From NCBI RefSeq assembly GCF_014287585.1, contig NZ_JACOOJ010000017.1:36857-100856 (forward strand): a stretch of 64,000 bases of DNA, written 5' to 3'. The translations under genes were made by a program, and so were the position numbers. The stretch comes from Parabacteroides hominis (GTDB lineage Bacteria > Bacteroidota > Bacteroidia > Bacteroidales > Tannerellaceae). Of the stretch, positions 26,841 through 34,784 are shown piece after piece (position 1 is the stretch's first letter; each line of letters opens with the position of its first letter). The notes under the pieces were generated by a model. That model saw nothing but the letters and a program-made list of their open reading frames with translations. It was not told the origin of the DNA and did not search any database.

Positions 26841-26864
26841 CATATATCTTCGTATTCTTAATAC

Positions 26865-27113
26865 TCAGATTCTCCTTATTATATTTACAATAAGAAGAAT
26901 TAATGTAACTACAAACACCAAAATCGTAAAATAATCATTGCCACCCCTTTCTCGTTTTTGAATAACTGCATAAATCAAGAATAAGAACCACAAAAATACA
27001 GTATAAACACTGTAAACAAGATTTATATCGTATACAAGATTGAATACGAACAATACAAAATAGATCAAAATGAAAGGCACTAACAATAATTCTTTAATCC
27101 TTTTAACTTTCAT
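26865..27113 (-). CDS. Small hypothetical membrane protein
   Basis: The 82-residue product is almost all hydrophobic, with about three membrane helices: LLLVPFILIYFVLFVFNLVY, then YSVYTVFLWFLFLIYAVI, then ILVFVVTLILLIVNII. A charged loop KRERGGNDY lies between the second and third. I recognise no family. It starts 4 bp after the stop of the lipoprotein gene 27118-27747, so the two are probably co-transcribed. The base composition is AT-rich compared with the PUL genes next door. Confidence 0.6.
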   Translation of the reverse strand: MKVKRIKELLLVPFILIYFVLFVFNLVYDINLVYSVYTVFLWFLFLIYAVIQKRERGGNDYFTILVFVVTLILLIVNIIRRI

Positions 27114-27117
27114 AGCT

Positions 27118-27747
27118 TTATGGTTTTACAGTTTGCATACAATCTTCATAAGCACGCTCAGCAAGCCTTATGTCATTCGCATAATTAACCATTGCAATTG
27201 AATAACACACACAAGCAGCCACAACTACTTCAGCCATACAGGTACAACCTATAACGGCCAATTGTGCTGTAGTTTGTGCCCAAGCATAATCGTCTAACTT
27301 TCTTTGTATACATTCATCTGCTGTTGTCGCTCCGGCTTTTGTTTCTAAAAGAATCTTTAGTCTTTTCTCTGAATCATGTTTAAACAAATTGATCTGCTGA
27401 TCAATCTCTAAATCCATATACTCTTTATTTCGAAGCAATTTGATATGTTTTTTCTTTACGTCTTCAATTTCCTGTTCAATATTTGCTCTTTCCATAAGAT
27501 CTGCTATGTATTCTTCATCATCTATATGTAGCATAAGATTGTCAAATTCTTCTTCTGTTAAAGAATTCGTATACCCCAAGAAACTTTCAAATAGCACATT
27601 TGTACTCTCTGAAAAATCTATAAATTCATTAGATTCTGCAACAACAGTAAAGGGATCCATAGTATCATCCGAATCACAACTCTGAATACTCAAGAATGTT
27701 GAAACTACTATTATAACAGTCCCCAATATTAATAATAGCTTATTCAT
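27118..27747 (-). CDS. Hypothetical lipoprotein with Cys-rich hydrophobic C-terminal hairpin
   Basis: The 209-residue product has a lipoprotein signal ending LSIQSC. A charged, probably coiled-coil middle follows (EEFDNLMLHIDDEEYIADLM, EQEIEDVKKKHIKLLRNKEY). The C-terminal segment, about residues 145-206, starts and ends with Cys (DECIQRK and YEDCMQ) and has a hydrophobic core with several Cys and small residues (VIGCTCMAEVVVAACVCY). This may be a disulfide-pinned helical hairpin. No function is recognised. It is AT-rich, sits outside the PUL strand and is paired with a small membrane protein. Confidence 0.65.
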   Translation of the reverse strand: MNKLLLILGTVIIVVSTFLSIQSCDSDDTMDPFTVVAESNEFIDFSESTNVLFESFLGYTNSLTEEEFDNLMLHIDDEEYIADLMERANIEQEIEDVKKKHIKLLRNKEYMDLEIDQQINLFKHDSEKRLKILLETKAGATTADECIQRKLDDYAWAQTTAQLAVIGCTCMAEVVVAACVCYSIAMVNYANDIRLAERAYEDCMQTVKP

Positions 27748-28107
27748 AACTCAATGTTTTTTAATTATCATTATTATACTCAAAAAAATCAAACTCAAAT
27801 CCGACACTAAAAAAACATCCCATACATATTCCACCTTCTTTCTTATTATTTAGATTTAATTTAGGCTGTATTTCATTATTCTTATATAAGATAATTATCA
27901 CTCAAATGATAAAGAGATCTCTACTTTTATCATATATCATATTTAAAATATTAAATACATTGAATCAAAGATAACGATTATTTTCCACAAAAGCAAAAAA
28001 AAGCAAAAAACAAGAATCAGCAAAAACCGGAAAGGCAATCTACCTGAAATAAACATAGGTTTTCCTGCAAATTTCACTATATTTACACGCTAATCGACAG
28101 AGAGTAT
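27748..28107. other. AT-rich intergenic region
   Basis: The 360 bp between divergent genes are AT-rich, with A-runs and GCAAAAAA motifs near 28000. Apart from the likely promoter of the sigma gene at 28078-28086, I see no gene, repeat or hairpin that stands out. Confidence 0.5.
28078..28086 (+). promoter_or_regulatory. Possible -7 box for the orphan sigma gene
   Basis: TATATTTAC differs from TAnnTTTG at one position and lies 21 bp before ATG 28108, at the spacing seen for other genes in this window. Confidence 0.45.
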
Positions 28108-28674
28108 ATGGAATATTCAGCGGATTTAAAGGCTTTCAATCAATTATTTGCAGATTACCAAGGACGGTTCATCCGCTTTGCTAATATGTATGTGAGAGAT
28201 ATGGCCGTAGCCGAAGATTTCACCATAGAAGCCCTGATGCAATACTGGGAAAACCGGAATACGCTGAAGGCTGATTCCAATGTTCCGGCCTATATCCTCA
28301 CGATCATCAAACACAAATGCATCAACTACCTGCAACATATACAAGTCAGGGAAGATGCCAGCGAACACCTGAAGAACCATGCCGAATGGGAACTGAACAC
28401 CCGCATCTCCACCCTCGAAGCCTGCAACCCGGAAGAACTGTTTACAGCCGAGGCGCAGGAAATCGTGAACAAGACCCTGGCCACCCTGCCCGAACAGACG
28501 CGCCGCATCTTCATCATGAGCCGCTACGAAAACAAACCCCACAAAGAAATAGCGGAAACGCTCGGCATGACCACCAAAGGCGTGGAATACCATATCTCCC
28601 AGTCCCTGAAAAAGCTACACGCCAACCTGAAGGACTACATACCGCTGCTGGCATTCTTATCCTACGTGAATTAA
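28108..28674 (+). CDS. RNA polymerase ECF-type sigma factor, orphan
   Basis: The 188-residue product has region 2 (YQGRFIRFANMYVRDMAVAE, IEALMQYWENR) and a region 4 helix-turn-helix (LATLPEQTRRIFIMSRYENK, HKEIAETLGMTTKGVEYHI). It resembles the PUL-type ECF sigmas of Bacteroidetes, but neither neighbour is a fecR or susC. The next gene, 101 bp downstream on the same strand, is the membrane-linked GH13 protein with its own -7 box. Its target and anti-sigma are therefore unknown; it may act on distant loci. Confidence 0.9.
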   Translation: MEYSADLKAFNQLFADYQGRFIRFANMYVRDMAVAEDFTIEALMQYWENRNTLKADSNVPAYILTIIKHKCINYLQHIQVREDASEHLKNHAEWELNTRISTLEACNPEELFTAEAQEIVNKTLATLPEQTRRIFIMSRYENKPHKEIAETLGMTTKGVEYHISQSLKKLHANLKDYIPLLAFLSYVN

Positions 28675-28745
28675 AACATAGTCTATTCTTCTATTAAATT
28701 GAAGAGATTTATAGTCCGTAAGCATTCGTCATCTCAGATTATGTT

Positions 28746-28754
28746 TATCTTTGT
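28746..28754 (+). promoter_or_regulatory. Putative -7 box for the GH13 fusion gene
   Basis: TATCTTTGT matches TAnnTTTG and lies 22 bp before ATG 28776. It suggests transcription independent of the upstream sigma gene. Confidence 0.6.
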
Positions 28755-28775
28755 AAAAATGAAAAAACACAAACT

Positions 28776-31589
28776 ATGGACGATAAATTTTACATAAAAG
28801 ACGGCTCCTTCTGTTTTATAATACCTTTCTTCACAAAGGAGTCTGATATCTGCGACCAATTCTTTCAGAATCTAAAAGAAAAGCGGAAAGAAGTTGATGC
28901 TAATTTTTCGGGAGATGAGAAAATCAAAGAGAAAATGAGAGTAACAGAGGTAATCAAAAACGAATTTGTCCAGAATATTAAAAATGCCAACTTCCCCTTT
29001 ATACAAACAAATTTCAGTTGCAGGTTCTGTAATAAAGAACAGCTATTGTATAAAAGGAAACACCTGTGTCAATGCGTCTCTTCGGCTGTTAAGTTTCATG
29101 ATGACATCAGCCAGAAGAATGATTCGACACAACTCTACTTAGACCATTATTCTGCATCATATTCGCATAACGACGTCTTCTGTGAGTTTGATTTCAACGT
29201 AATTCTCTATATCAATCATGATAACGAAGGAAAGATAAGTTATGTAGTGATAGAGATAAATGCCAAAAACATAAAAGGCAACTTGTTTAGCAATGTTACT
29301 CCCGATGATACGCTCGATCCGGAATATATCATCTTTATCAAGCATCTCTTTTATAAACGAAAGATGACCCTTGACCTGCTGCGCAAAGGATCAACAGAAA
29401 AGAAAGAGTGTTGCCTGCAAAACTGGGCTACCGACTATATGAGAAAACTCTGTGTTGCCTTAGGCGTCTCTTATCACAGCTCAGTTCCCGACTATGTCAA
29501 AAACGCAGCGTTCAGATATTCATTTATCGAACTGAAAGAGTTGAGAGGTAGCTATAACCAGCCTGTCTATTTTGATTTTGATGATACAGGGAAGTTTCTT
29601 GAAACCCACAGCCACCTGGCATACGGTCTGTTGCTTAGTGATGAAGGATGGAGGGCCGTCCCCAAACACATTACCACAAAAAAGCTACAGGATTATTGGT
29701 TCACACGAAAATTCTCCTGCACCTTTTTCCTGCAGCATAACGCTTTGCTTTTCAATTTGAAAAACTCGAAGGATGGAAAGGCTTACTCTAAATTCGGGCA
29801 AAACTGGTTCAGCAAATACAAAGATGATAAGTATGCTGATTATATCACCTCCGTCCCCTGCCTGACAGGAATCGATACACTCGCTATTTTCGTATTCTTA
29901 AAATCAATAGCGAAACAAGTATATATTGATAAATACAGAAATGCAATGGGGGAAAGTGAAGAAGAACTATCTTTCGTTGTATCTTTGGTGAAGCAATCCG
30001 TATTATGGAGCAGATCTATCATTCAGAAGATAAGACAGGAAAAGCAAACGATAAAAGTGTCCAGGCAACTGATAGAAGCCAGGAATAATCTGGAGTTACT
30101 AACAAGAATCCTGAACTCCCCCTCTTTTATGCTGGGTGAGATAAAAGGAATGGAAGAATGTATATACAGGCAATTCGGTATCATCGACACGATCAAGTAT
30201 GTAAAAGAGATCTATCAGAGGCAATCGGATAAATTGCACTTCAGTTACGAGATCAACAATAACAATACGATTAAGATCTTAACAATACTGACTGCAGTTA
30301 TTGGTCTCTCACAGGTATTCCGTTCACTTTGGTTCAGTATTACTGTTTTAGTAGCGGTTATTAGCACTTATATATATTACGGAGTTAAATATAAATGGTT
30401 TAAAAACAAAGATAATGATCCTATGAAGAATGATTGGATAGATAAAGAAATCATATATCAGGTATTCGTTGACAGGTTCGCGGGTTTTCCTGAAACAAAA
30501 GAGAATGGTAATATTTTCATGGGAGGAAACCTCCGGGGAGTAATCGATCGGTTGGATTATTTGCAGGACATGGGTATAACGACCCTGTGGCTGTCTCCCA
30601 TCTATTGCACCGCCAATTATCACGGCTATCATGCAACCGATTTCATGAATATAGACCCGAGGTTCGGCACAATGAAGGATCTGGCTGAACTCATCGAGTC
30701 TGTACACAAACGGAATATGAAGATCCTCGTAGACTTTGTGCCCAATCACTGTTCCATCAACCATCCATTCTTTCAGGATGCCCTGCACAACAAGGATAGC
30801 AAGTATCGTGACTGGTTTTATTTCAATAAGAAGAATGAGTACACCTGCTTCCTTAAATACAAAGAACTGCCAAAGATAAACCTGGATAATCGGGAAGCAC
30901 GTAAATACATGATTAATGTTGCCCGCTTCTGGTGTGCCAATTCTTTCGACGGTTTACGGATAGACCATGCAGTAGGCCCTTCATTCGATTTCTGGGATGA
31001 ACTGATGTCTACAATGAGAAAGGAATTTCCGGATAAGATATTCTTTGGCGAAGTATGGTGCAAAGGCATCAAAAGACAATACTACAAAACCCTGCACTTG
31101 AAACGCAGCTGGATCAAATATTTATTCGGAATCAAACAAGAAAGTTTCCAACGCGACTATATCGACGTTTTAGACGGAATCCTGGACTTCAGATACAGAG
31201 AAATCCTGATAGATGCTATAGAAAAAGGCGAACGCATCCTGAATAACCCCCAATTAGAAGCGCGGGTTAAAAAGCATTTCAGCAAATATCCCAGCAACTT
31301 CAAATTACTCTTATTCCTGGATAATCATGACACGGACCGTTTCCTTTTCCATTGCAAAGGCGATAAAAGCCTCCTGTTGGAAGCGATTGAGTTCTCCTGC
31401 AAATGGGACAAGGCATTTATACTCTATTACGGAACCGAGCAGGGTATGAAAAACAGTATCACTATTTTTGATGGGACTGCTTACGCCGATCTGCGTGTCA
31501 GAGAACCGATGAACTGGGATATGAAAAAAGAAGAGACAATGTACGATTCGATAGCAAAGATGCTGAAAAAAAAGACAGATAAGCAATAA
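28776..31589 (+). CDS. Fusion: unknown N-terminal region, two membrane helices and GH13 alpha-amylase domain
   Basis: The product has 937 residues and no signal peptide. Residues 1-490 match nothing I recognise; they include a CxxC...CxC cluster (C82, C85, C98, C100) that could bind zinc and a charged helical stretch (about 410-490). Two membrane helices follow (about 497-515, TIKILTILTAVIGLSQVF; about 518-540, FSITVLVAVISTYIYYG). The helix-NxxIKILT-two-helix layout recalls CorA-type C-termini, without a GMN motif. From about 548 there is a complete GH13 barrel: DFVPNH (653-658), GLRIDHA with nucleophile D730, GEVW with acid/base E759, and LDNHD with D852. If the topology is CorA-like, the amylase domain would face the cytoplasm. 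The substrate is probably an alpha-glucan, but this is not proven. Confidence 0.8.
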   Translation: MDDKFYIKDGSFCFIIPFFTKESDICDQFFQNLKEKRKEVDANFSGDEKIKEKMRVTEVIKNEFVQNIKNANFPFIQTNFSCRFCNKEQLLYKRKHLCQCVSSAVKFHDDISQKNDSTQLYLDHYSASYSHNDVFCEFDFNVILYINHDNEGKISYVVIEINAKNIKGNLFSNVTPDDTLDPEYIIFIKHLFYKRKMTLDLLRKGSTEKKECCLQNWATDYMRKLCVALGVSYHSSVPDYVKNAAFRYSFIELKELRGSYNQPVYFDFDDTGKFLETHSHLAYGLLLSDEGWRAVPKHITTKKLQDYWFTRKFSCTFFLQHNALLFNLKNSKDGKAYSKFGQNWFSKYKDDKYADYITSVPCLTGIDTLAIFVFLKSIAKQVYIDKYRNAMGESEEELSFVVSLVKQSVLWSRSIIQKIRQEKQTIKVSRQLIEARNNLELLTRILNSPSFMLGEIKGMEECIYRQFGIIDTIKYVKEIYQRQSDKLHFSYEINNNNTIKILTILTAVIGLSQVFRSLWFSITVLVAVISTYIYYGVKYKWFKNKDNDPMKNDWIDKEIIYQVFVDRFAGFPETKENGNIFMGGNLRGVIDRLDYLQDMGITTLWLSPIYCTANYHGYHATDFMNIDPRFGTMKDLAELIESVHKRNMKILVDFVPNHCSINHPFFQDALHNKDSKYRDWFYFNKKNEYTCFLKYKELPKINLDNREARKYMINVARFWCANSFDGLRIDHAVGPSFDFWDELMSTMRKEFPDKIFFGEVWCKGIKRQYYKTLHLKRSWIKYLFGIKQESFQRDYIDVLDGILDFRYREILIDAIEKGERILNNPQLEARVKKHFSKYPSNFKLLLFLDNHDTDRFLFHCKGDKSLLLEAIEFSCKWDKAFILYYGTEQGMKNSITIFDGTAYADLRVREPMNWDMKKEETMYDSIAKMLKKKTDKQ

Positions 31590-31594
31590 AAAAG

Positions 31595-31637
31595 ACTATG
31601 TATCGAAGGCCTTCTAAGCAAGCCTTCGATACATAGT
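31595..31637. terminator. Bidirectional terminator
   Basis: ACTATGTATCGAAGGC (31595-31610) and GCCTTCGATACATAGT (31622-31637) form a perfect 16-bp stem, with A-runs before and T residues after. It separates the convergent GH13 gene and the VOC gene that ends the suf run. Confidence 0.9.
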
Positions 31638-31642
31638 TTCCG

Positions 31643-32023
31643 TCAAGCGATCACCTCGACGATATTGCCATCCGGGTCCAAGACAGCGCCTTCATAGTAG
31701 CCGTCCCCTGTGGTACGCGGCTCGCCTGCGATCTTGTAACCGTCCGAACGGAACCGTTCGATCATGGCATCCACCTTCTCTTTCGATCCGGCAGAAAAGG
31801 CAAAATGGGCAAGTCCGATGAACACGTCTGCCGTTTCCCTCGTTATATCGGTCCGCTGCATGATTTCAAGCGAAGCACCTCCCTCGAAGGTGACGAAATA
31901 AGAGGCAAAGCCTTTCTTCGGGTTCACATACTTCTCGTTGCTTTTCCCGCTGAAATACTTGATATAAAAATCACGCGAACGTTCCAGTTCGTTCGTCCAG
32001 ATAGCGATATGAGTCAATTGCAT
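31643..32023 (-). CDS. VOC-superfamily (glyoxalase/bleomycin-resistance-like) protein
   Basis: The 126-residue single VOC module begins MQLTHIAIWTNELERSRDFY and ends YYEGAVLDPDGNIVEVIA, the typical paired beta-alpha-beta-beta-beta pattern. The His near the N-terminus (H5) and Glu near the C-terminus (VEVI) occupy the usual metal-ligand places. VOC proteins include glyoxalase I, dioxygenases and drug-binding proteins, so the reaction is not determined. It starts 9 bp after the sufD stop and is followed by a strong terminator, so it appears to be the last gene of the suf transcript. Confidence 0.85.
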   Translation of the reverse strand: MQLTHIAIWTNELERSRDFYIKYFSGKSNEKYVNPKKGFASYFVTFEGGASLEIMQRTDITRETADVFIGLAHFAFSAGSKEKVDAMIERFRSDGYKIAGEPRTTGDGYYEGAVLDPDGNIVEVIA

Positions 32024-32032
32024 ATGTTATTC

Positions 32033-33376
32033 TTATTTACAAATCCGGCAACCGGCGCATCTCGCCAGTTCTCCGCGGAAACGTTTTTCTACTAATTTGT
32101 GCAGGCGGTCTTTCAAAGCATCCAGACGTACATAGTCGATCACGTCGGACGTGAAAGCTACGCTCAGCAACATACGTGCCTCGTCGCGGGGGATGCCACG
32201 GCTCTGCATGTAGAACAAGGCATTTTCGTCCAACTGTCCGGTGGTCATGCCATGCGAACACTTCACATCGTCGGCATAGATTTCCAACTGGGGCTTGCTG
32301 TACATGCGGGCTTCACGGGTAGCGCAAAGATTGCGGTTCGTCTGATAGGCTGCTGTCTTCTGTGCGTCTTCCTTCACTAAGATACGGCCGCTGAACGCAC
32401 CGACGGCATGATCGTCCAAGACATTCTTGAACAGCTCGTTGCTGGTGCAATGAGGTACGGCATGCGTAATATGGCTGTATGTGTCCAGTTGCTGTTCCTT
32501 GTCTAAGATGGACATACCGCACAAAGTCGCTTCAGCCTGTTCACCGTTCAACTCGATATAATAGTTGTTGCGGGTAAGGCCGTTATTCAGCGTGATACCG
32601 TTCACCAGGACATTGCTGCCGGCTTCTTGTTTCACATGCACGGAGGCAAAACGGGTAGTCGACACACTGCTCTCTTCGAGGTCGTAATAATCAAAAAGGG
32701 CGCCTTCGCCTGCAAAGATCTCGACAACCTGCGTAGCCAGGAACTTGACATCGTCGATGCTATGGTCGCACACCAGCAGCTTGGCTACCGAACGGGCCTC
32801 CATAATCACCAGGATACGGCGGTTCGCCATCGTGTCCACGTCGCTGCGGAAAATATTCACCAACTGGATCGGACGCTCCACAACGACACCTTCCGGCACG
32901 TAGACCACAAAACCGTCCTGAGCCAACATCGTGTTCAAGGCGATGATACCATCCTTGCCGGTCGGGGCCGCCTTACCGTAATAACGGGAGGCCACTTCGG
33001 GATATTTCTCCATGAAAGTACGCATTCCTCCGGCATAAACGCCTTCGGGAAGATAGGCTTTCGGCAACATCTTGCCGTAGAAAGTGTCGTTCACCACAAA
33101 ATAGAGCGAGGTGCTCAGGTTGGGAACGTCACAACGGAACACGTCATAGGGGTTGACCGGTATGTCGAGGCGATTGATATTCACCCCATAGTCCGGGGCA
33201 AAAGCCTGCGCCACATCCGTATATTTATAATCTTCACTCTTCACCTGCGGAAACCCCAGCCGCTCCAAATCAGCCAAAGCCTTCGCACGCGGTGCATTCA
33301 TCACGCTTGCCGCATGCCGGCAAATCAGATCCTCATAATGGGTGAAAAGATCGATATATTGTTGTTCTGCTTTCAT
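32033..33376 (-). CDS. sufD: Fe-S cluster assembly protein SufD
   Basis: The 447-residue product has the SufB/SufD family beta-helix core and C-terminal region: FSGRILVKEDAQKTAAYQTN, DDVKCSHGMTTGQLDENALF, RGIPRDEARMLLSVAFTSDV. SufD joins SufB and SufC in the SufBC2D scaffold that builds Fe-S clusters in the cytoplasm. The conserved His-Gly in KCSHGMTTG is present. Gene order sufB-sufC-sufD is normal, except that a 433-bp inverted-repeat cassette lies directly upstream of its start. No sufS follows it in this window. Confidence 0.95.
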   Translation of the reverse strand: MKAEQQYIDLFTHYEDLICRHAASVMNAPRAKALADLERLGFPQVKSEDYKYTDVAQAFAPDYGVNINRLDIPVNPYDVFRCDVPNLSTSLYFVVNDTFYGKMLPKAYLPEGVYAGGMRTFMEKYPEVASRYYGKAAPTGKDGIIALNTMLAQDGFVVYVPEGVVVERPIQLVNIFRSDVDTMANRRILVIMEARSVAKLLVCDHSIDDVKFLATQVVEIFAGEGALFDYYDLEESSVSTTRFASVHVKQEAGSNVLVNGITLNNGLTRNNYYIELNGEQAEATLCGMSILDKEQQLDTYSHITHAVPHCTSNELFKNVLDDHAVGAFSGRILVKEDAQKTAAYQTNRNLCATREARMYSKPQLEIYADDVKCSHGMTTGQLDENALFYMQSRGIPRDEARMLLSVAFTSDVIDYVRLDALKDRLHKLVEKRFRGELARCAGCRICK

Positions 33377-33392
33377 TACTATCTAATTTTTG

Positions 33393-33825
33393 GGCACGGA
33401 TTACACGGATTTCGCGGTTTAAGAGGTAAATATCTTACGTTTAACTTCTGCTGATAAACCGAAGTTAAGCAACAAACCGACCTGTAGTCCTGTCGCTTTT
33501 AAATAATTAACCAATTGCCACTCATGTTCAGGGCGAAGTGTTGAAACAGCTTTCAACTCAAGTATGATCGTTCCATCCACCACCATATCTGCAACATAAT
33601 GTCCAACTAATTCTCCCTTGTAATATACATTTACCGGTTTTTGCAGCTCACAGTTAAAGCCTCTTTTCACAAGTTCCTTGTATAAGGCATTTTGATAAAC
33701 CTGTTCGAGAAAACCAAATCCTAACTCTTTATGTACCTCATAAAAAGCATTGATAATATCCTTTGTCAAATTCTCGTGTAACATCTATCTATTTCTTAAA
33801 CCGTGAAATCCGTGTAATCCGTGCC
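33393..33825. mobile_element. Compact inverted-repeat cassette carrying a GxxExxY gene
   Basis: Two 32-bp arms, 33393-33424 (starting GGCACGGATTACACGG) and 33794-33825, are inverted copies with one mismatch. They enclose only one gene. That gene's stop codon lies inside the left arm and its start is 10 bp from the right arm, so the whole unit is arm-gene-arm. It sits between sufC and sufD in an otherwise core operon. TAATT occurs just outside both arms but at different distances, so a target duplication is not established. No transposase is encoded. Confidence 0.7.
33419..33784 (-). CDS. GxxExxY protein (PD-(D/E)XK nuclease-like superfamily)
   Basis: The 121-residue product has the naming motif as GFGFLEQVYQNAL (residues about 21-33), then a PD-(D/E)XK-like core: YVADMVVDGTIILELKAV, with D and ELK spaced as in restriction-endonuclease folds. 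It ends LQVGLLLNFG, typical of the family. The family (Pfam PDDEXK_3) is common in Bacteroidetes; its biological role is not established to my knowledge. The gene is bounded by 32-bp inverted repeats and lies in the same direction as the suf genes, so it is probably transcribed with them. Confidence 0.88.
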   Translation of the reverse strand: MLHENLTKDIINAFYEVHKELGFGFLEQVYQNALYKELVKRGFNCELQKPVNVYYKGELVGHYVADMVVDGTIILELKAVSTLRPEHEWQLVNYLKATGLQVGLLLNFGLSAEVKRKIFTS

Positions 33826-33834
33826 TAATTATTC

Positions 33835-34590
33835 TTATTCTTCTCCCATCTCTTTCTTGATCCAGTCGTAGCCTTTTTCTTCGAGTTCGAGGGCCAGTTC
33901 GGGACCGGCGGTCTTGACGATGCGGCCCTTGTAGAGGACATGGACTACGTCAGGTTTGATATAATCCAGCAGACGCTGGTAGTGCGTGATAACGATAGCC
34001 GCATTCTCAGGCGTACGGAGTTGGTTTACACCGTTTGCCACGATACGGAGGGCGTCGATATCCAGGCCGCTGTCCGTTTCGTCGAGGATCGCCAGCTTCG
34101 GTTCGAGCATCGCCATCTGGAAGATTTCGTTCCGTTTCTTCTCGCCGCCTGAGAAACCTTCGTTCACGCTGCGGCTCGCCAGCTTATTGTCCAGTTCGAC
34201 GATCGCACGCTTCTCGCGCATCAGCTTCAGGAAGTCGGTAGCCGAAACAGGTTCCAGCCCTTTATATTTACGATGTTCGTTCAGAGCGGCACGCATGAAG
34301 TTCACCATGCTGACACCCGGAATCTCCACCGGATACTGGAAACTCAGGAAAATACCTTCACGGCTACGGTCTTCCGGTTCGAGATCCAGCAGGTTCTTAC
34401 CGTTGAAGATCACCTCCCCTTCCGTTACTTCGAATGCCGGATTACCGACCAACACACTGCTCAAGGTACTTTTCCCGGAACCGTTCGGCCCCATGATGGC
34501 GTGTACCTCACCCGCCTTGACAGAAAGGTTGATCCCTTTCAATATCTCTTTGCCATTGACATTGGCATGCAAGTTCTTTATCTCTAACAT
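33835..34590 (-). CDS. sufC: Fe-S cluster assembly ATPase SufC
   Basis: The 251-residue ABC-type ATPase shows Walker [10 protein letters not shown] (34-42), Q-loop [11 protein letters not shown], signature SGGEKKRNE, Walker [13 protein letters not shown] and the switch His in VITHYQ. SufC powers the SufBCD scaffold in the cytoplasm. It is separated from sufB by 194 bp containing a four-unit palindrome array and from sufD by the GxxExxY cassette, so the normally tight suf operon is interrupted twice. Confidence 0.97.
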   Translation of the reverse strand: MLEIKNLHANVNGKEILKGINLSVKAGEVHAIMGPNGSGKSTLSSVLVGNPAFEVTEGEVIFNGKNLLDLEPEDRSREGIFLSFQYPVEIPGVSMVNFMRAALNEHRKYKGLEPVSATDFLKLMREKRAIVELDNKLASRSVNEGFSGGEKKRNEIFQMAMLEPKLAILDETDSGLDIDALRIVANGVNQLRTPENAAIVITHYQRLLDYIKPDVVHVLYKGRIVKTAGPELALELEEKGYDWIKKEMGEE

Positions 34591-34677
34591 CTCTACTGGT
34601 TATTGCTTGTTACATGTACTACTTCATACTCTCTTCCACTACTGTGGGGCTGCTCTCCCCTACCGTGCTTAGTGTCA

Positions 34678-34769
34678 CCTCATCCGGATGAAGCGGACTA
34701 CCTCATCGGCATGAGGCTAACTCCCTCACCGGGATGATGCAGATTACCTCATCAGGGTGAGGCATCGTC
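34678..34769. repeat. Array of four 23-bp palindromic units between sufB and sufC
   Basis: Units begin at 34678, 34701, 34724 and 34747, each exactly 23 bp, with a palindromic core such as CCTCATCGGCATGAGG plus a 7-bp spacer. Related GGCTGCTCT-CCCC segments flank the array on both sides (near 34650 and 34780). The sequence is unrelated to the array at 24289, but core length and period are the same. It lies inside the suf transcript, so it would form consecutive hairpins in the mRNA. Confidence 0.8.
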
Positions 34770-34784
34770 ATACTCCCGGCTGCT

